DNA of 64,000 bases from Solirubrum koreensis (GTDB lineage Bacteria > Bacteroidota > Bacteroidia > Cytophagales > Hymenobacteraceae). How positions within the stretch are numbered: the stretch's first letter is position 1; each line of letters begins with the position of its first letter. Shown piece after piece: positions 23,365 to 31,884 of this stretch. The notes below the pieces were generated by a model. The model was not told where the DNA came from, searched no databases, and saw only the letters and a program-made list of their open reading frames with translations. Made by a program: the position numbers and the translations under genes. The stretch is taken from the NCBI RefSeq assembly GCF_039541855.1, contig NZ_BAABHA010000002.1, positions 62,001-126,000 of the forward strand, given 5' to 3'.

Positions 23365-24792
23365 ATGTATCGGCGAAACGCTTTTCTGATGACCGGACTG
23401 TTGCTAACACTGGCGGCTTGCCAGTCGCGCACAAGCCCACCGGCTTGCCCGGCGCCACCGCCGGCCTTCACCATTAGGCACCCTGAGTGGGCAAAACAAG
23501 CCAGCATTTACGAGGTGAACATTCGGCAGTACACGCCCGAAGGCACCTTTCGGGCATTTGAGCGGCACCTGCCCCGCCTCGACAGCATGGGTGTGGGCAT
23601 TTTGTGGCTGATGCCGGTGCACCCCATCGGCCAAGAAAAGCGCAAGGGCACGCTCGGCAGCTACTATTCCGTGCAGGATTACCGGGCCGTAAATCCCGAA
23701 ATGGGCTCCATGGACGATTTACGCCACCTGGTAGACGCTGCCCACTCCCACGGCATGCACGTGATTCTGGACTGGGTGGCCAACCATACCAGTTGGGACA
23801 GTAAGCTGGTGCAGGAGCACCCCGAGTGGTTTACCCGCAACGCGCAAGGCCAATTTGTGCCGCCAGTGGCCGATTGGCAGGACGTCATCGACCTCGATTT
23901 CTCCAAGCCCGAACTGCGCCGCTACATGACCGAAAGCATGGCCTACTGGGTGCGGGAAGCCGGTGTAGACGGTTTCCGCGCCGACGTAGCCGGCCTGGTG
24001 CCCACCGATTTTTGGAACGACACGCGCCGGGAGCTGGAGAAAATCAAACCCGTGTTTCTGCTGGCGGAATGGGACGAGCTGCACGACCCACCCTTTCTGC
24101 AGCCCGGCGAGTTCAACCCCAACAGCCGCCTGCTCGAAAAAGCCTTCGATGCCACCTACGCCCTGCGCCTGCGGTACCTGCTCGACAGCATTGCCCGCGG
24201 CCAGCAGCCCGTAGCCGCCCTCGACGGTTACCTGCAAGCCGAACGCGCCAAGTACCCCGCCGGGGTGTACCTGATGAATTTCACCTCCAGCCACGACATT
24301 AACAGCTGGAGCGGCACCGAGTACGAACGCCTTGGGGCCAACGTGCTGCCGCAAGCGGTGCTGGCGGCCCTGCTGCCGGGCATTCCCATGGTGTACAGCG
24401 GTCAGGAAGCCGCTCTCAACAAACGCCTCAAGTTCTTCGACAAAGACCCCATTCCCTGGAACGGGTACCCGCTGCAAAGCTTCTATACCACCCTGCTGCA
24501 ACTCAAAAAGCGCAACCCCGCCCTGGCCAACGGCGACGCCTGCGCCGAGTTCACGCGCCTGCCCACGCCCGCCTCGGCCTACGCTTTTGTGCGGCGCAGC
24601 GGTGCCAACCAGGTGCTGGTAGCCGTGAACATGGGCCCGGAGCCGCTGGATATAGCCATACCCCAAGCCTGGCGCGGCGCCTACCACGATGTGTTTGCCA
24701 ACCAGCCCTACATGCTTGCGCCGGGCGCCTCCTTGCCCGTGGACGCGCACGGCTACCGGGTACTGGAGAAACCCTCAGAGCCGGTTCAATAG
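23365..24792 (+). CDS. Alpha-amylase family GH13 lipoprotein
   Basis: A 475-residue GH13 enzyme. The leader MYRRNAFLMTGLLLTLAAC ends in a lipobox with Cys19, so it should be a membrane-anchored lipoprotein, periplasmic or on the surface. All catalytic regions are present: HVILDWVANHTS, GVDGFRADVAG with nucleophile D207, FLLAEWDE with E235, and FTSSHDINSW with D311. A C-terminal beta domain ends the chain. It would cut alpha-1,4 glucans, delivering oligosaccharides for the GH31 enzymes in this window. A TAAGTTTC element lies about ten bases before the ATG, so the transcript may have a very short leader. No SusCD pair is nearby. Confidence 0.88.
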   Translation: MYRRNAFLMTGLLLTLAACQSRTSPPACPAPPPAFTIRHPEWAKQASIYEVNIRQYTPEGTFRAFERHLPRLDSMGVGILWLMPVHPIGQEKRKGTLGSYYSVQDYRAVNPEMGSMDDLRHLVDAAHSHGMHVILDWVANHTSWDSKLVQEHPEWFTRNAQGQFVPPVADWQDVIDLDFSKPELRRYMTESMAYWVREAGVDGFRADVAGLVPTDFWNDTRRELEKIKPVFLLAEWDELHDPPFLQPGEFNPNSRLLEKAFDATYALRLRYLLDSIARGQQPVAALDGYLQAERAKYPAGVYLMNFTSSHDINSWSGTEYERLGANVLPQAVLAALLPGIPMVYSGQEAALNKRLKFFDKDPIPWNGYPLQSFYTTLLQLKKRNPALANGDACAEFTRLPTPASAYAFVRRSGANQVLVAVNMGPEPLDIAIPQAWRGAYHDVFANQPYMLAPGASLPVDAHGYRVLEKPSEPVQ

Positions 24793-24850
24793 CTGTTTTT
24801 CAAGCGCGTTTCTGAAGGCTGCGCTGCCTTATTTCGACTACCGCAGCCGG

Positions 24851-26455
24851 TTATTGCCGGCCCGGGCCGTAGAGTACTTGGCCATTGCGGGCGCCGGTGT
24901 GCTGCCCGTTGCGCACCGTGAGGCGACCATTTACCAACACGTAGTGCATACCGGTGCTGTACTGGTGCGGTTGCGCGTAGGTGGAACGGTCCTGCACCGT
25001 GGCCGGGTCGAACACCACAATGTCGGCGGCCATGCCGGGGCGCAGCAGGCCGCGGTCGAGCAGGCCAAAGGTTTGCGCGGGCAGGGACGTCATGCGGCGC
25101 ACGGCTTCCTCCAGGCTCAGCACTTGCAATTCGCGCACGTAGCGGCCCAGCACGCGGGCGTTGGAGCCGTATCCGCGCGGGTGCGGCACACCTTGCTGCC
25201 ATACCCGAATGCTGGCATCGGAGGCCACCATGTTAAAGGGGTAGCGCATGATTTGCTGCACGTCGGCTTCGCTCATGCCGTGAAACACCATGCCCGCGTC
25301 GTACTGCAAGGCTAAGTCCACGATGGTGGTGGCCTCGGCGCGGGCAGAATGGCGGCGGCCCATGCGCTGGTTAATTTGCTCGATGCTCAAGCCGTTATAG
25401 GCGGGCTCGGGCGGGAAGTTGGCCACCACGGCATAGGCAAAATGCTTCTGCTTGCGGGCCCGCAGCCGCCGCACCAGGCTGGCTTCCACGGTCGTGCGCA
25501 CGCCGGGGCGGCGCAAACGGGCACGCAGGGAGTCGCGGCCGTCGGCCTGCACGTCGTCGGGCAGCAGGGTGGTTAGCGAGGTGGAGCTGGCGGTGTAAGG
25601 GTATTGGTCGATGGTTACTTCTTGGCCGCTGCGACGGGCATCGGTTATCAGGCCCAGAATTTCCGACGTGCGGCCCCAGTTGCGCGGCCCGCCCAACTTG
25701 AGGTGCGAAATTTCCACCGGCAAACCGGCTTCCCGACCGATTTGCAGGGCCTCCTGGATGGCCTGCGCCACACTGTCGCTTTCGCTGCGCATGTGGGTGG
25801 CGTAGAGGCCGTGGTAGCGGGCGGCCACGCGGGCCAGGCGCACCAGCTCGGGCGTGCGGGTGTAGGTACCGGGAATGTAAATCAGGCCCGTAGACAGGCC
25901 CACGGCCCCGGCCTGCATGGCCTCGGCCACCAAGGTTTCCATGCGCTGCAGCTCGGCTTCGGTGGGGGCGCGGTTGGCGCGGCCCAACACGGCCTTGCGC
26001 ACGTCGCCGTGGCCAATGAGCGAGGCGGCGTTAACCGATAACCGCAGGCTGTCGAGGGTGGCGAAGTAGCGCCGCAAATCGAGCCGGGAGGAGCCGCAGT
26101 TGCCGGTAATCACGGTGGTTACGCCGTCGTACAGGAAATTGTCGGCGGTGGGTTGCCGCACTTCGTCGTCTTCGATGTGGGTGTGCACGTCGATGAAGCC
26201 GGGGGCCACCACCAGGCCGCGGGCATCGAGCACGGTGTCGGCGGGGTAGTTGGCGGGCAGGCGGCCCACGGCCACAATGCGGCCGCCGGCCACGGCTACG
26301 TCGCCGTGAAACCAGGAGTTACCGGTGCCGTCGAGCACGCGGCCGTTGCGGATGAGCACCGTTGCGCGCGGCCCTTGCCCTTGGGCCACTACGACGTGCG
26401 CCAGCGCCCAGAACAGCAGCAAAAGAAAACCGCGCGTTACAATGCCAGAAGCCAT
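24851..26455 (-). CDS. N-acyl-D-amino-acid deacylase-like amidohydrolase
   Basis: A 534-residue exported amidohydrolase. The ATG at 26455 gives a signal peptide (hydrophobic core GFLLLLFWALAHVVVAQ). The family pattern is clear: VLIRNGRVLDGTGN, the metal-binding DVHTHIEDDE, GVTTVITGNCGSS, PVEISHLKLGG, VTIDQYPY, and the C-terminal metal-binding and return strands GLLRPGMAADIVVFDP. It would release D-amino acids from N-acylated forms in the periplasm, which fits with the cell-wall peptide enzymes elsewhere in the window. The coding frame extends upstream of the chosen start, but that part lacks a leader. It is divergent from the aldo/keto reductase gene. Confidence 0.85.
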   Translation of the reverse strand: MASGIVTRGFLLLLFWALAHVVVAQGQGPRATVLIRNGRVLDGTGNSWFHGDVAVAGGRIVAVGRLPANYPADTVLDARGLVVAPGFIDVHTHIEDDEVRQPTADNFLYDGVTTVITGNCGSSRLDLRRYFATLDSLRLSVNAASLIGHGDVRKAVLGRANRAPTEAELQRMETLVAEAMQAGAVGLSTGLIYIPGTYTRTPELVRLARVAARYHGLYATHMRSESDSVAQAIQEALQIGREAGLPVEISHLKLGGPRNWGRTSEILGLITDARRSGQEVTIDQYPYTASSTSLTTLLPDDVQADGRDSLRARLRRPGVRTTVEASLVRRLRARKQKHFAYAVVANFPPEPAYNGLSIEQINQRMGRRHSARAEATTIVDLALQYDAGMVFHGMSEADVQQIMRYPFNMVASDASIRVWQQGVPHPRGYGSNARVLGRYVRELQVLSLEEAVRRMTSLPAQTFGLLDRGLLRPGMAADIVVFDPATVQDRSTYAQPHQYSTGMHYVLVNGRLTVRNGQHTGARNGQVLYGPGRQ

Positions 26456-26693
26456 ACCAACGGAAGATAGGCAGCGGCCCGCACTTGCGCCGCAGGTTGC
26501 CGCACCGCTACTTTTCCCGGCGGGTTTGGCACCTTGAAAGTCAGCCGAAACCCAACCCGAAAAACCCGAACCTGATTTGCTTGTTGCAACCACTCGTATC
26601 AGGTTTAACACAGTTCGGGCAAACGCTTGCGCCGCGAGGCCAAAACCCGGTTTGTGCCGCTTCTGTAACTCCTTCTACCCTACTCTTTCTCTC

Positions 26694-27644
26694 ATGCAAC
26701 ACCGAGAACTGGGCCGCTCCGGCCTGCACATTGCCCCGCTCGTGCTGGGCGCTAACGTGTTCGGCTGGACCGCCGACGAAGCCACGTCCTTTCAGGTGCT
26801 CGACGCGTTTGTGGCGGGCGGCGGCAACGCCATCGATACCGCCGACGGCTACTCTGTGTGGGTGCCGGGCCACCAGGGCGGCGAGTCGGAAACCATCATC
26901 GGCAAGTGGCTGAAAAAGCGCGGCCGCCGCGATGATGTCATTATTGCTACCAAAGTCGGCTGGGAAATTACGCCTACCCAGAAAGGCCTTTCCAAAGACT
27001 ACATTCTGCGCACCGTGGAAGGCTCGCTGAAACGCCTGCAAACCGATTACATCGACCTCTACCAGTCGCACAAAGACGACCCCACCGTTTCGGTACAGGA
27101 GCCGCTGGAAGCCTACGCCCAACTCATTAAAGATGGCAAAGTACGCGCCATCGGGGCATCCAACTTTTCGGCCGAGCGCCTCACCCAGGCCCTGCAGGCC
27201 AGCGAGCAACACGGACTGCCGCGCTACGAAACCCTGCAGCCGCTCTACAACCTCTACGACCGCGCCGACTTCGAACAACAGCTTCTGCCCGTGGTGCAGC
27301 AGTACGGCCTGGGCGTAATTCCCTACTACGGCTTGGCGGCCGGCTTCCTCACGGGCAAGTACCGCTCCGCTGCCGACTTGCAAAAAAGCGCCCGCGGCGG
27401 CGGTGTGGGCCAGAAATACCTGAACGAAAAAGGCCTGCGCATTCTGCAGGCTCTCGATGCGGTGGCCGCAACCCACAACGTCACGCCCGCCCAGGTAGCC
27501 CTGGCCTGGATTATGGCCCAGCCCGGCCTCACGGCGCCTATTGCCAGCGCCACCAGCGTCGGGCAGCTGCAGGAGCTGCTGCCGGCCCTGCAGCTGCACT
27601 TGCCCCCCTCCGACGTGGAGCAGCTTAACCAAGCCAGCACCTAA
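26694..27644 (+). CDS. Aldo/keto reductase
   Basis: A 316-residue NADP(H)-dependent TIM-barrel oxidoreductase. The ATG at 26694 gives the usual opening MQHRELGRSGLHIAPLVLGA. Catalytic residues are visible: D48 and Y53 in NAIDTADGYS, K87 in VIIATKVGWE, and His in DLYQSHKDDP. The C-terminal cofactor region has APIASATSVGQLQELL. It fits the YhdN/Gfo-like general aldo/keto reductases acting on small aldehydes or sugars. It is monocistronic: divergent from the deacylase gene, with a strong terminator at 27669. Confidence 0.92.
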   Translation: MQHRELGRSGLHIAPLVLGANVFGWTADEATSFQVLDAFVAGGGNAIDTADGYSVWVPGHQGGESETIIGKWLKKRGRRDDVIIATKVGWEITPTQKGLSKDYILRTVEGSLKRLQTDYIDLYQSHKDDPTVSVQEPLEAYAQLIKDGKVRAIGASNFSAERLTQALQASEQHGLPRYETLQPLYNLYDRADFEQQLLPVVQQYGLGVIPYYGLAAGFLTGKYRSAADLQKSARGGGVGQKYLNEKGLRILQALDAVAATHNVTPAQVALAWIMAQPGLTAPIASATSVGQLQELLPALQLHLPPSDVEQLNQAST

Positions 27645-27668
27645 ACCTGCCCTCGGGCAACAACCTTA

Positions 27669-27719
27669 AACCGAAGCGCCCCGCAGCTGGCTAACTACCA
27701 GTTGCGGGGCGCTTCGGTT
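27669..27719. terminator. Strong bidirectional terminator
   Basis: AACCGAAGCGCCCCGCA pairs with TGCGGGGCGCTTCGGTT and the stem extends with CTGG/CCAG apart from mismatches. It sits between the convergent aldo/keto reductase (27644) and pectate-lyase-like (27753) genes. Confidence 0.85.
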
Positions 27720-27752
27720 GTAATTTGAGTGCAGCCGGCGGTGCTTAAGCTG

Positions 27753-29528
27753 TTATTCCTTCACTAGTTTGAAGGTAAGGCGCTGGGTGGCGTCGGTGTA
27801 CAGCAGCAGGTAGTTGCCGCTGGCTAGCCGGCTTACGTTAAGGCGCGTTTCCTGGGTGCCGGGGCGGGCCGTGAACGAAGCGGCTTTGCGGCCATCAAAC
27901 GTGTACAGGGTGATGCTGGCGTGGCGGTCGGCGGCGGGGTGCGCCACGGTAAACTGCTCACGCCCCGGGTTGGGGTACACCTGCAGGACCGCCAGGTTGG
28001 TTTTAGCTTCCGAGGTAGAAGACATAACCACGGCCACAATGCCGTTCAGGTAGTTTTCGAGGTTGGTGTAGCCGTTGCTGGCGCGCAGGCCGCGGTCGGC
28101 GTCGCTGTTGGGGTTCAGGCCGTTGGCCAGCTCCCAGGCGTCGGGCATCCCGTCACGGTCAGCGTCAGCGGGTGCGGGCAAGGAGTTCAGCACCGGCCAG
28201 GCCACCTGCGAGGTACTGTACGGCGTACCGTGCGGAAATCCGCCTTGCACGTCGATGAGGCGACCGGTGCGGTTGCGCACGTCGTTTACAATGCGTTGAT
28301 CCAGGGCGTCGCGCACGGGCAGCACCACACCGGCATTCCGCAGCACGGCCTCGTAAGCATCGAGGGCGGTTTGCGGCGGAGGCGCTGCCATGGCAAACGG
28401 CACCGCTGCTTTCGCCAGGACCGTATCGGCACGGGTGCCACCGCTCATCACCACGCCCAGCCAGTTGCGGGCCGTTACCGCGGGGGAGCTATCCACGTAG
28501 TTGCCGGCGAGGTAAAACCTGCCGTAGGGCAGCACCGGCGCAGATGTTTGCTTGTACGGGTTTAACACCTCCGTGCGAATGGATACGCCACCCGACGTAC
28601 CGGTGGGGGTGCTGGGGCCGTACTTGTAGTAGTTGTTTACCACATTGTAGTTGCCGCCTTCGCCCCCGTTCACGTTGTAAGAGGCCCAGTTGTAAATCAC
28701 GTTGTTGCGGAAGTCCACGTTTTCCTGGCCCGCCGTGTAGGGCGCCAGGTTGCGGCTGCCGTCGAAGCGGGGCATGCGGCCGCGCATGTGGGCCAGCAGA
28801 TTGTGGTGCATGGACGCGGCCCGCCCGCCCCAAATGCCGCCGTAGGCGTGGCGCTGGTAGTCGGTGTCGCCGGCCTCAAAGTGGTAGGAGTAGTCGAGCG
28901 GCTCGCTGATGAGGTTCCACTGCAGGGTGGTGCTGTCGCCGCGGTACACGGTGCAGGCTTCGTCCGACGACCAGCTCATGGTGCAGTGGTCGATCATGAG
29001 CTTGCGGCGGCCCAGTGCCCCAAAGGCGTCGCCGTTGCCGCTGCCGTCCACCCTGCCCAGGTTCTGGTTTTTGTCGCCGAGGCGGAAGCGAATAAACCGG
29101 ATGATGACGTTATCGGCACTCACGCTCACGGGGTAATCGGCCAGGCAAATACCGTCGCCGGGCGCAGTTTGGCCCGCAATGGTGGTGTTGGCCCGGGTAA
29201 TGCGCAGCTCGGAGGTCAGCCGGATGGTGCCCGACACCCGGAACACCACCGTGCGGTGCGTGGCCGGCTGGGTTACAGCATACCGAAAACTACCCGGCAG
29301 GTTGTCGTCGTTGAGATTGGTTACCTCGAATACCGTAGTGGGTGTGGCCGCGGTTCCGCGCCCACCCGAGGTGTATTTGCCAGCCCCTTCGGCGCCCGGA
29401 AACGAAATGAGCTGGGCTTGTGCCGGCGCACCTGTCGCTGCAGTCAGCAGAAGGAACCCGGCGGCCAGTCGCGACGGAGAAACTGCCCGTAGAAGCCGGG
29501 CAAAAGAGTAACGAATGCGCATAATCAT
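27753..29528 (-). CDS. Pectate lyase-like right-handed beta-helix protein with type IX sorting domain
   Basis: About 591 residues from the ATG at 29528 (a second ATG at 29522 is equally possible). A long leader with Arg-rich n-region ends APAQAQ. The mature protein opens LISFPGAEGAGKYTSGGRGT, the characteristic start of Bacteroidota PL1-like pectate lyases, and continues with helix-coil repeats (TTIAGQTAPGDGICLADYP, NVIIRFIRFRLGD, LMIDHCTMSWSSDEA). A dockerin-like calcium motif DADRDGMPDAWELANGLNP follows near residue 480. The C-terminal 80 residues (LQVYPNPGREQFTVAHP to FKLVKE) are a type IX sorting domain. It should be secreted and act on pectin or a related uronan. Substrate is not certain from motifs. 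Confidence 0.85.
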   Translation of the reverse strand: MIMRIRYSFARLLRAVSPSRLAAGFLLLTAATGAPAQAQLISFPGAEGAGKYTSGGRGTAATPTTVFEVTNLNDDNLPGSFRYAVTQPATHRTVVFRVSGTIRLTSELRITRANTTIAGQTAPGDGICLADYPVSVSADNVIIRFIRFRLGDKNQNLGRVDGSGNGDAFGALGRRKLMIDHCTMSWSSDEACTVYRGDSTTLQWNLISEPLDYSYHFEAGDTDYQRHAYGGIWGGRAASMHHNLLAHMRGRMPRFDGSRNLAPYTAGQENVDFRNNVIYNWASYNVNGGEGGNYNVVNNYYKYGPSTPTGTSGGVSIRTEVLNPYKQTSAPVLPYGRFYLAGNYVDSSPAVTARNWLGVVMSGGTRADTVLAKAAVPFAMAAPPPQTALDAYEAVLRNAGVVLPVRDALDQRIVNDVRNRTGRLIDVQGGFPHGTPYSTSQVAWPVLNSLPAPADADRDGMPDAWELANGLNPNSDADRGLRASNGYTNLENYLNGIVAVVMSSTSEAKTNLAVLQVYPNPGREQFTVAHPAADRHASITLYTFDGRKAASFTARPGTQETRLNVSRLASGNYLLLYTDATQRLTFKLVKE

Positions 29529-29733
29529 CAGGGAATCGGCAGAGAAAAACCGGGTGGGTTGCGGTGAGCTACAGCCGTTTGCAAGGCGTGGCCACAGGTT
29601 CACCCCAGGTTAATACTACCTCTGCCGGGCCCCTAAAGCGCGGCCCGGCAGGATATTAATTTGTGCAAACGATGTCGGGAACGTTGTCAGACGCTTAACG
29701 CTCTACCTGTTTGGTGGCGTGTACCGAACAAAA

Positions 29734-29767
29734 CAAAGCCGGGCGCCCCGTGAGGCACCCGGCTTTG
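29734..29767 (-). terminator. Hairpin terminator after the small secreted protein gene
   Basis: CAAAGCCGGGTGCC pairs with GGCGCCCGGCTTTG (one mismatch) on the minus strand, followed by TTTTG. It is 25 bases downstream of the gene ending at 29792. Confidence 0.75.
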
Positions 29768-29791
29768 CGGGTTTTCTGGCTGGCAACGGGG

Positions 29792-30187
29792 CTACCGTAC
29801 GGCCAACACGCGCGACACCGTGGCGGTTACCGCGGCCCGGCTTTCCAACCGCTGGAATGCCTTAAACTGACTGGGCGTTAAAATGCGGGACATCGATTCC
29901 TCATACTGCTGTACGGCTTGCAACCGGGCGTCGGGCGACGCATTTTCATCGGAGCTTATGGCCAGATTCTGCAGTTCGGTGCGGGTGCATTCGCGCACGG
30001 CCCAAGCCTGGGTTTGCGACAGGTGCAGGGCGTCGGTGAGGTACAGGGTGAGGGTAAGCGAGCTTTGGTTAGCCATGCCACTGGCCGTGGCAGAAAGTGC
30101 CGGGGTACCGATGCTGCGGCCAAAGGAGGCTGCGCTAATACCAATTAACACAACAAGAAGCGAGGAGCGAAAGGCGGCAAGTTTCAT
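29792..30187 (-). CDS. Small exported protein, Spy/LTxxQ-like
   Basis: A 131-residue protein from the ATG at 30187, with a signal peptide (MKLAAFRSSLLVVLIGISAA). The mature part is helical, with LTDALHLSQTQAWAVRECTR and ILTPSQFKAFQRLE. These are two LTxxQ-type motifs as found in Spy/CpxP-like periplasmic chaperones, though the match is short and the central spacing is not verified. It is followed by a good terminator and lies 70 bases downstream of the 170-residue protein gene, with which it may be cotranscribed. Function is inferred weakly. Confidence 0.55.
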   Translation of the reverse strand: MKLAAFRSSLLVVLIGISAASFGRSIGTPALSATASGMANQSSLTLTLYLTDALHLSQTQAWAVRECTRTELQNLAISSDENASPDARLQAVQQYEESMSRILTPSQFKAFQRLESRAAVTATVSRVLAVR

Positions 30188-30257
30188 GGTTGGCAAGTTT
30201 ACGCGTGACTAAGGTGTGGGGCAGTTCTGAGGCGAAAAATCAATGGAGTGTGGGCGG

Positions 30258-30770
30258 CTAGCGGTGCTTGGCCAGCGGTAGAGGATCCAGGCGAACCGAC
30301 ACGCTGGTTTGCGCTTTGGGCTGGCGCAGGGAAATTTGCTGGTTTTCGTAGCCAGCATAACCGCAGCTAAGGGCAATGGGCGCGTTCGAGGGCAAGGTGA
30401 GGGAGAACTGCCCGGCGGCATTGGTCACGGCCAGCACGTCGCGGCTTTTGCCGGTTACCCACACCGTGGCTCCGGGCAACGGAGCGCCGGCGGCGTTGGT
30501 CACATTGCCGCTCACCGTCACGGCGAAATGCTCGTTCAGTATGTCGTGGCTGGGGGCCACCAGCGTGGTTTTAATGGGCGCTACCACCGGGGCAAACTTT
30601 CCCTTTTTTGCGGCGGCAGATTTGGCGGCCGCCGGCTTGGCCGTTGGGCGCTTCACGGCTGCTTTAGCACCCGGTACATTGGCACCGGTGGCGGGAGTAT
30701 CGGAGGCCTGGGCCGCCCCGATCAAGGCAATGTGCAAAAACAAGGCGGCAACGAGTGATGAGAAACGCAT
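30258..30770 (-). CDS. Exported protein with carboxypeptidase-like regulatory domain
   Basis: A 170-residue protein: signal peptide (MRFSSLVAALFLHIALIGAA), an Ala/Lys/Pro-rich linker (residues 35-65, PTAKPAAAKSAAAKKGK), then one CarboxypepD_reg-like beta-sandwich: VTVSGNVTNAAGAPLPGATV, VLAVTNAAGQFSLTLPSNAP, LSCGYAGYENQQISL. Such domains are common at the N-terminus of TonB-dependent receptors and in free-standing envelope proteins of Bacteroidota. Here no receptor follows, so a periplasmic binding or scaffolding role is possible but unproven. It is divergent from the LytTR regulator with a 279-base gap. Confidence 0.72.
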   Translation of the reverse strand: MRFSSLVAALFLHIALIGAAQASDTPATGANVPGAKAAVKRPTAKPAAAKSAAAKKGKFAPVVAPIKTTLVAPSHDILNEHFAVTVSGNVTNAAGAPLPGATVWVTGKSRDVLAVTNAAGQFSLTLPSNAPIALSCGYAGYENQQISLRQPKAQTSVSVRLDPLPLAKHR

Positions 30771-30974
30771 AAAGGCAGGTGTGAAGTGGGCAGTAAAGTG
30801 AGCGGCAGGTCAGGGGCTGAAGGTGTATCAGTAACCCTGTTTAAATTGGTTGCTGGTAAGCAGGCGCGTTTTATCGGGCAAAATCCGCAGCTGGTCGAAA
30901 ACCTTGCTGCTGAAGTCGATTCAAACATACTTTCGTATATTCTGCCAGTGCATTGGATTTTTCCTAAGATTCAT

Positions 30975-30989
30975 TTTCACCATGTGAAA
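30975..30989. promoter_or_regulatory. Perfect inverted repeat TTTCAC-CAT-GTGAAA, possible operator
   Basis: Six-base arms with a three-base spacer in the divergent region between 30770 and 31050, about 60 bases before the LytTR regulator start. An AT-rich promoter-like stretch (ACATACTTTCGTATATTC) lies at 30926-30943. Could be an autoregulatory site or the target of another regulator. Confidence 0.4.
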
Positions 30990-31049
30990 GCGCTGCGTAG
31001 CCATGCTAATGATTACTCCTGCTGCCTTTACCACACCCTACTCCACCGT

Positions 31050-31781
31050 ATGTCCACTCGTTCCCCCTTGCGCTGCGTCGTCGTCGACGACAATGAAATC
31101 AACCGGCTAACCCTGGAACATTACGTTGGACTCACCGAAGACCTGGAACTGGTTGCGTCCCTGCCCGATGCCCGCGCCGCCCTCGACCTGGTGCGCAGTG
31201 CCTCTCCGCCCGTTGACGTATTGTTCCTGGACATTGAAATGCCGCACCTAAGCGGCCTCGACCTGGTGCGCTTACTGCCCACGCCTGCCCCGGAAGTCGT
31301 ACTGGTTACCTCCCACCCCAACTTTGCCGTTGATGCCTTCGAGCTTCACGTAGCCGATTACCTGGTGAAGCCCGTGGAGTACGCCCGTTTTCTAAAAGCG
31401 ACTGAACGCGTTGGCTCGCAACTCCGAAGCGCTTCGTCGGCTGCCACCACGGCAACCGCCGGTACCGACAGCACCGATCTGTTCGTGAAAGTGAACAACA
31501 AGCTGGTGCGGCTTGACTTCAACGACGTGTTGTTTATTGAGGCCATGTCCACGTACTCCATGCTGGTCACCGAGAAGCAGAAGCACATCGTGTACATCAC
31601 CTTAAAAGCCTTGGAAGAGCGTTTGCCCTTCGCGCACTTTAAGCGTGTGCACCGCTCCTACATCGTGAACACCCAACGCATCGACTCGGTACAAGATAAC
31701 ATGCTGCAGTTGGGCAGCTACGAAGTTCCCGTGGGCAAGTCCTACGTGGAAGACTTCATGAAGCAGCTACGTGGGTTGTAA
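31050..31781 (+). CDS. LytTR-family response regulator
   Basis: A 243-residue two-domain regulator. The ATG at 31050 starts MSTRSPLRCVVVDDNEINRL. The receiver domain (1-125) has the acidic pair in VVVDDN, the phospho-acceptor D61 in VDVLFLDIEMP, VLVTSHP, and K in DYLVKPVEY. The LytTR DNA-binding domain (140-243) has VKVNNKLVRLDFNDVLFIEA, HIVYITLKALEERLPF, FKRVHRSYIVNTQRI. There is no cognate LytS-type kinase beside it: the next gene is a convergent hybrid kinase with its own receiver. In Bacteroidota such orphan LytTR regulators often pair with distant kinases. Confidence 0.92.
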   Translation: MSTRSPLRCVVVDDNEINRLTLEHYVGLTEDLELVASLPDARAALDLVRSASPPVDVLFLDIEMPHLSGLDLVRLLPTPAPEVVLVTSHPNFAVDAFELHVADYLVKPVEYARFLKATERVGSQLRSASSAATTATAGTDSTDLFVKVNNKLVRLDFNDVLFIEAMSTYSMLVTEKQKHIVYITLKALEERLPFAHFKRVHRSYIVNTQRIDSVQDNMLQLGSYEVPVGKSYVEDFMKQLRGL

Positions 31782-31811
31782 GTCCAGCCCACGTAAAACC
31801 TTACTCTCCGC

Positions 31812-31857
31812 AACAAGCAAGGGCCGACTGGATCATTCCAGTCGGCCCTTGCTTGTT
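31812..31857. terminator. Perfect bidirectional terminator hairpin
   Basis: AACAAGCAAGGGCCGACTGGA and its exact complement TCCAGTCGGCCCTTGCTTGTT (21 bases each) flank a four-base loop. Located between the convergent regulator (31781) and hybrid kinase (31885) genes. Confidence 0.9.
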
Positions 31858-31884
31858 GCCCAATACTGGGTTTGCAGCGCCGCT

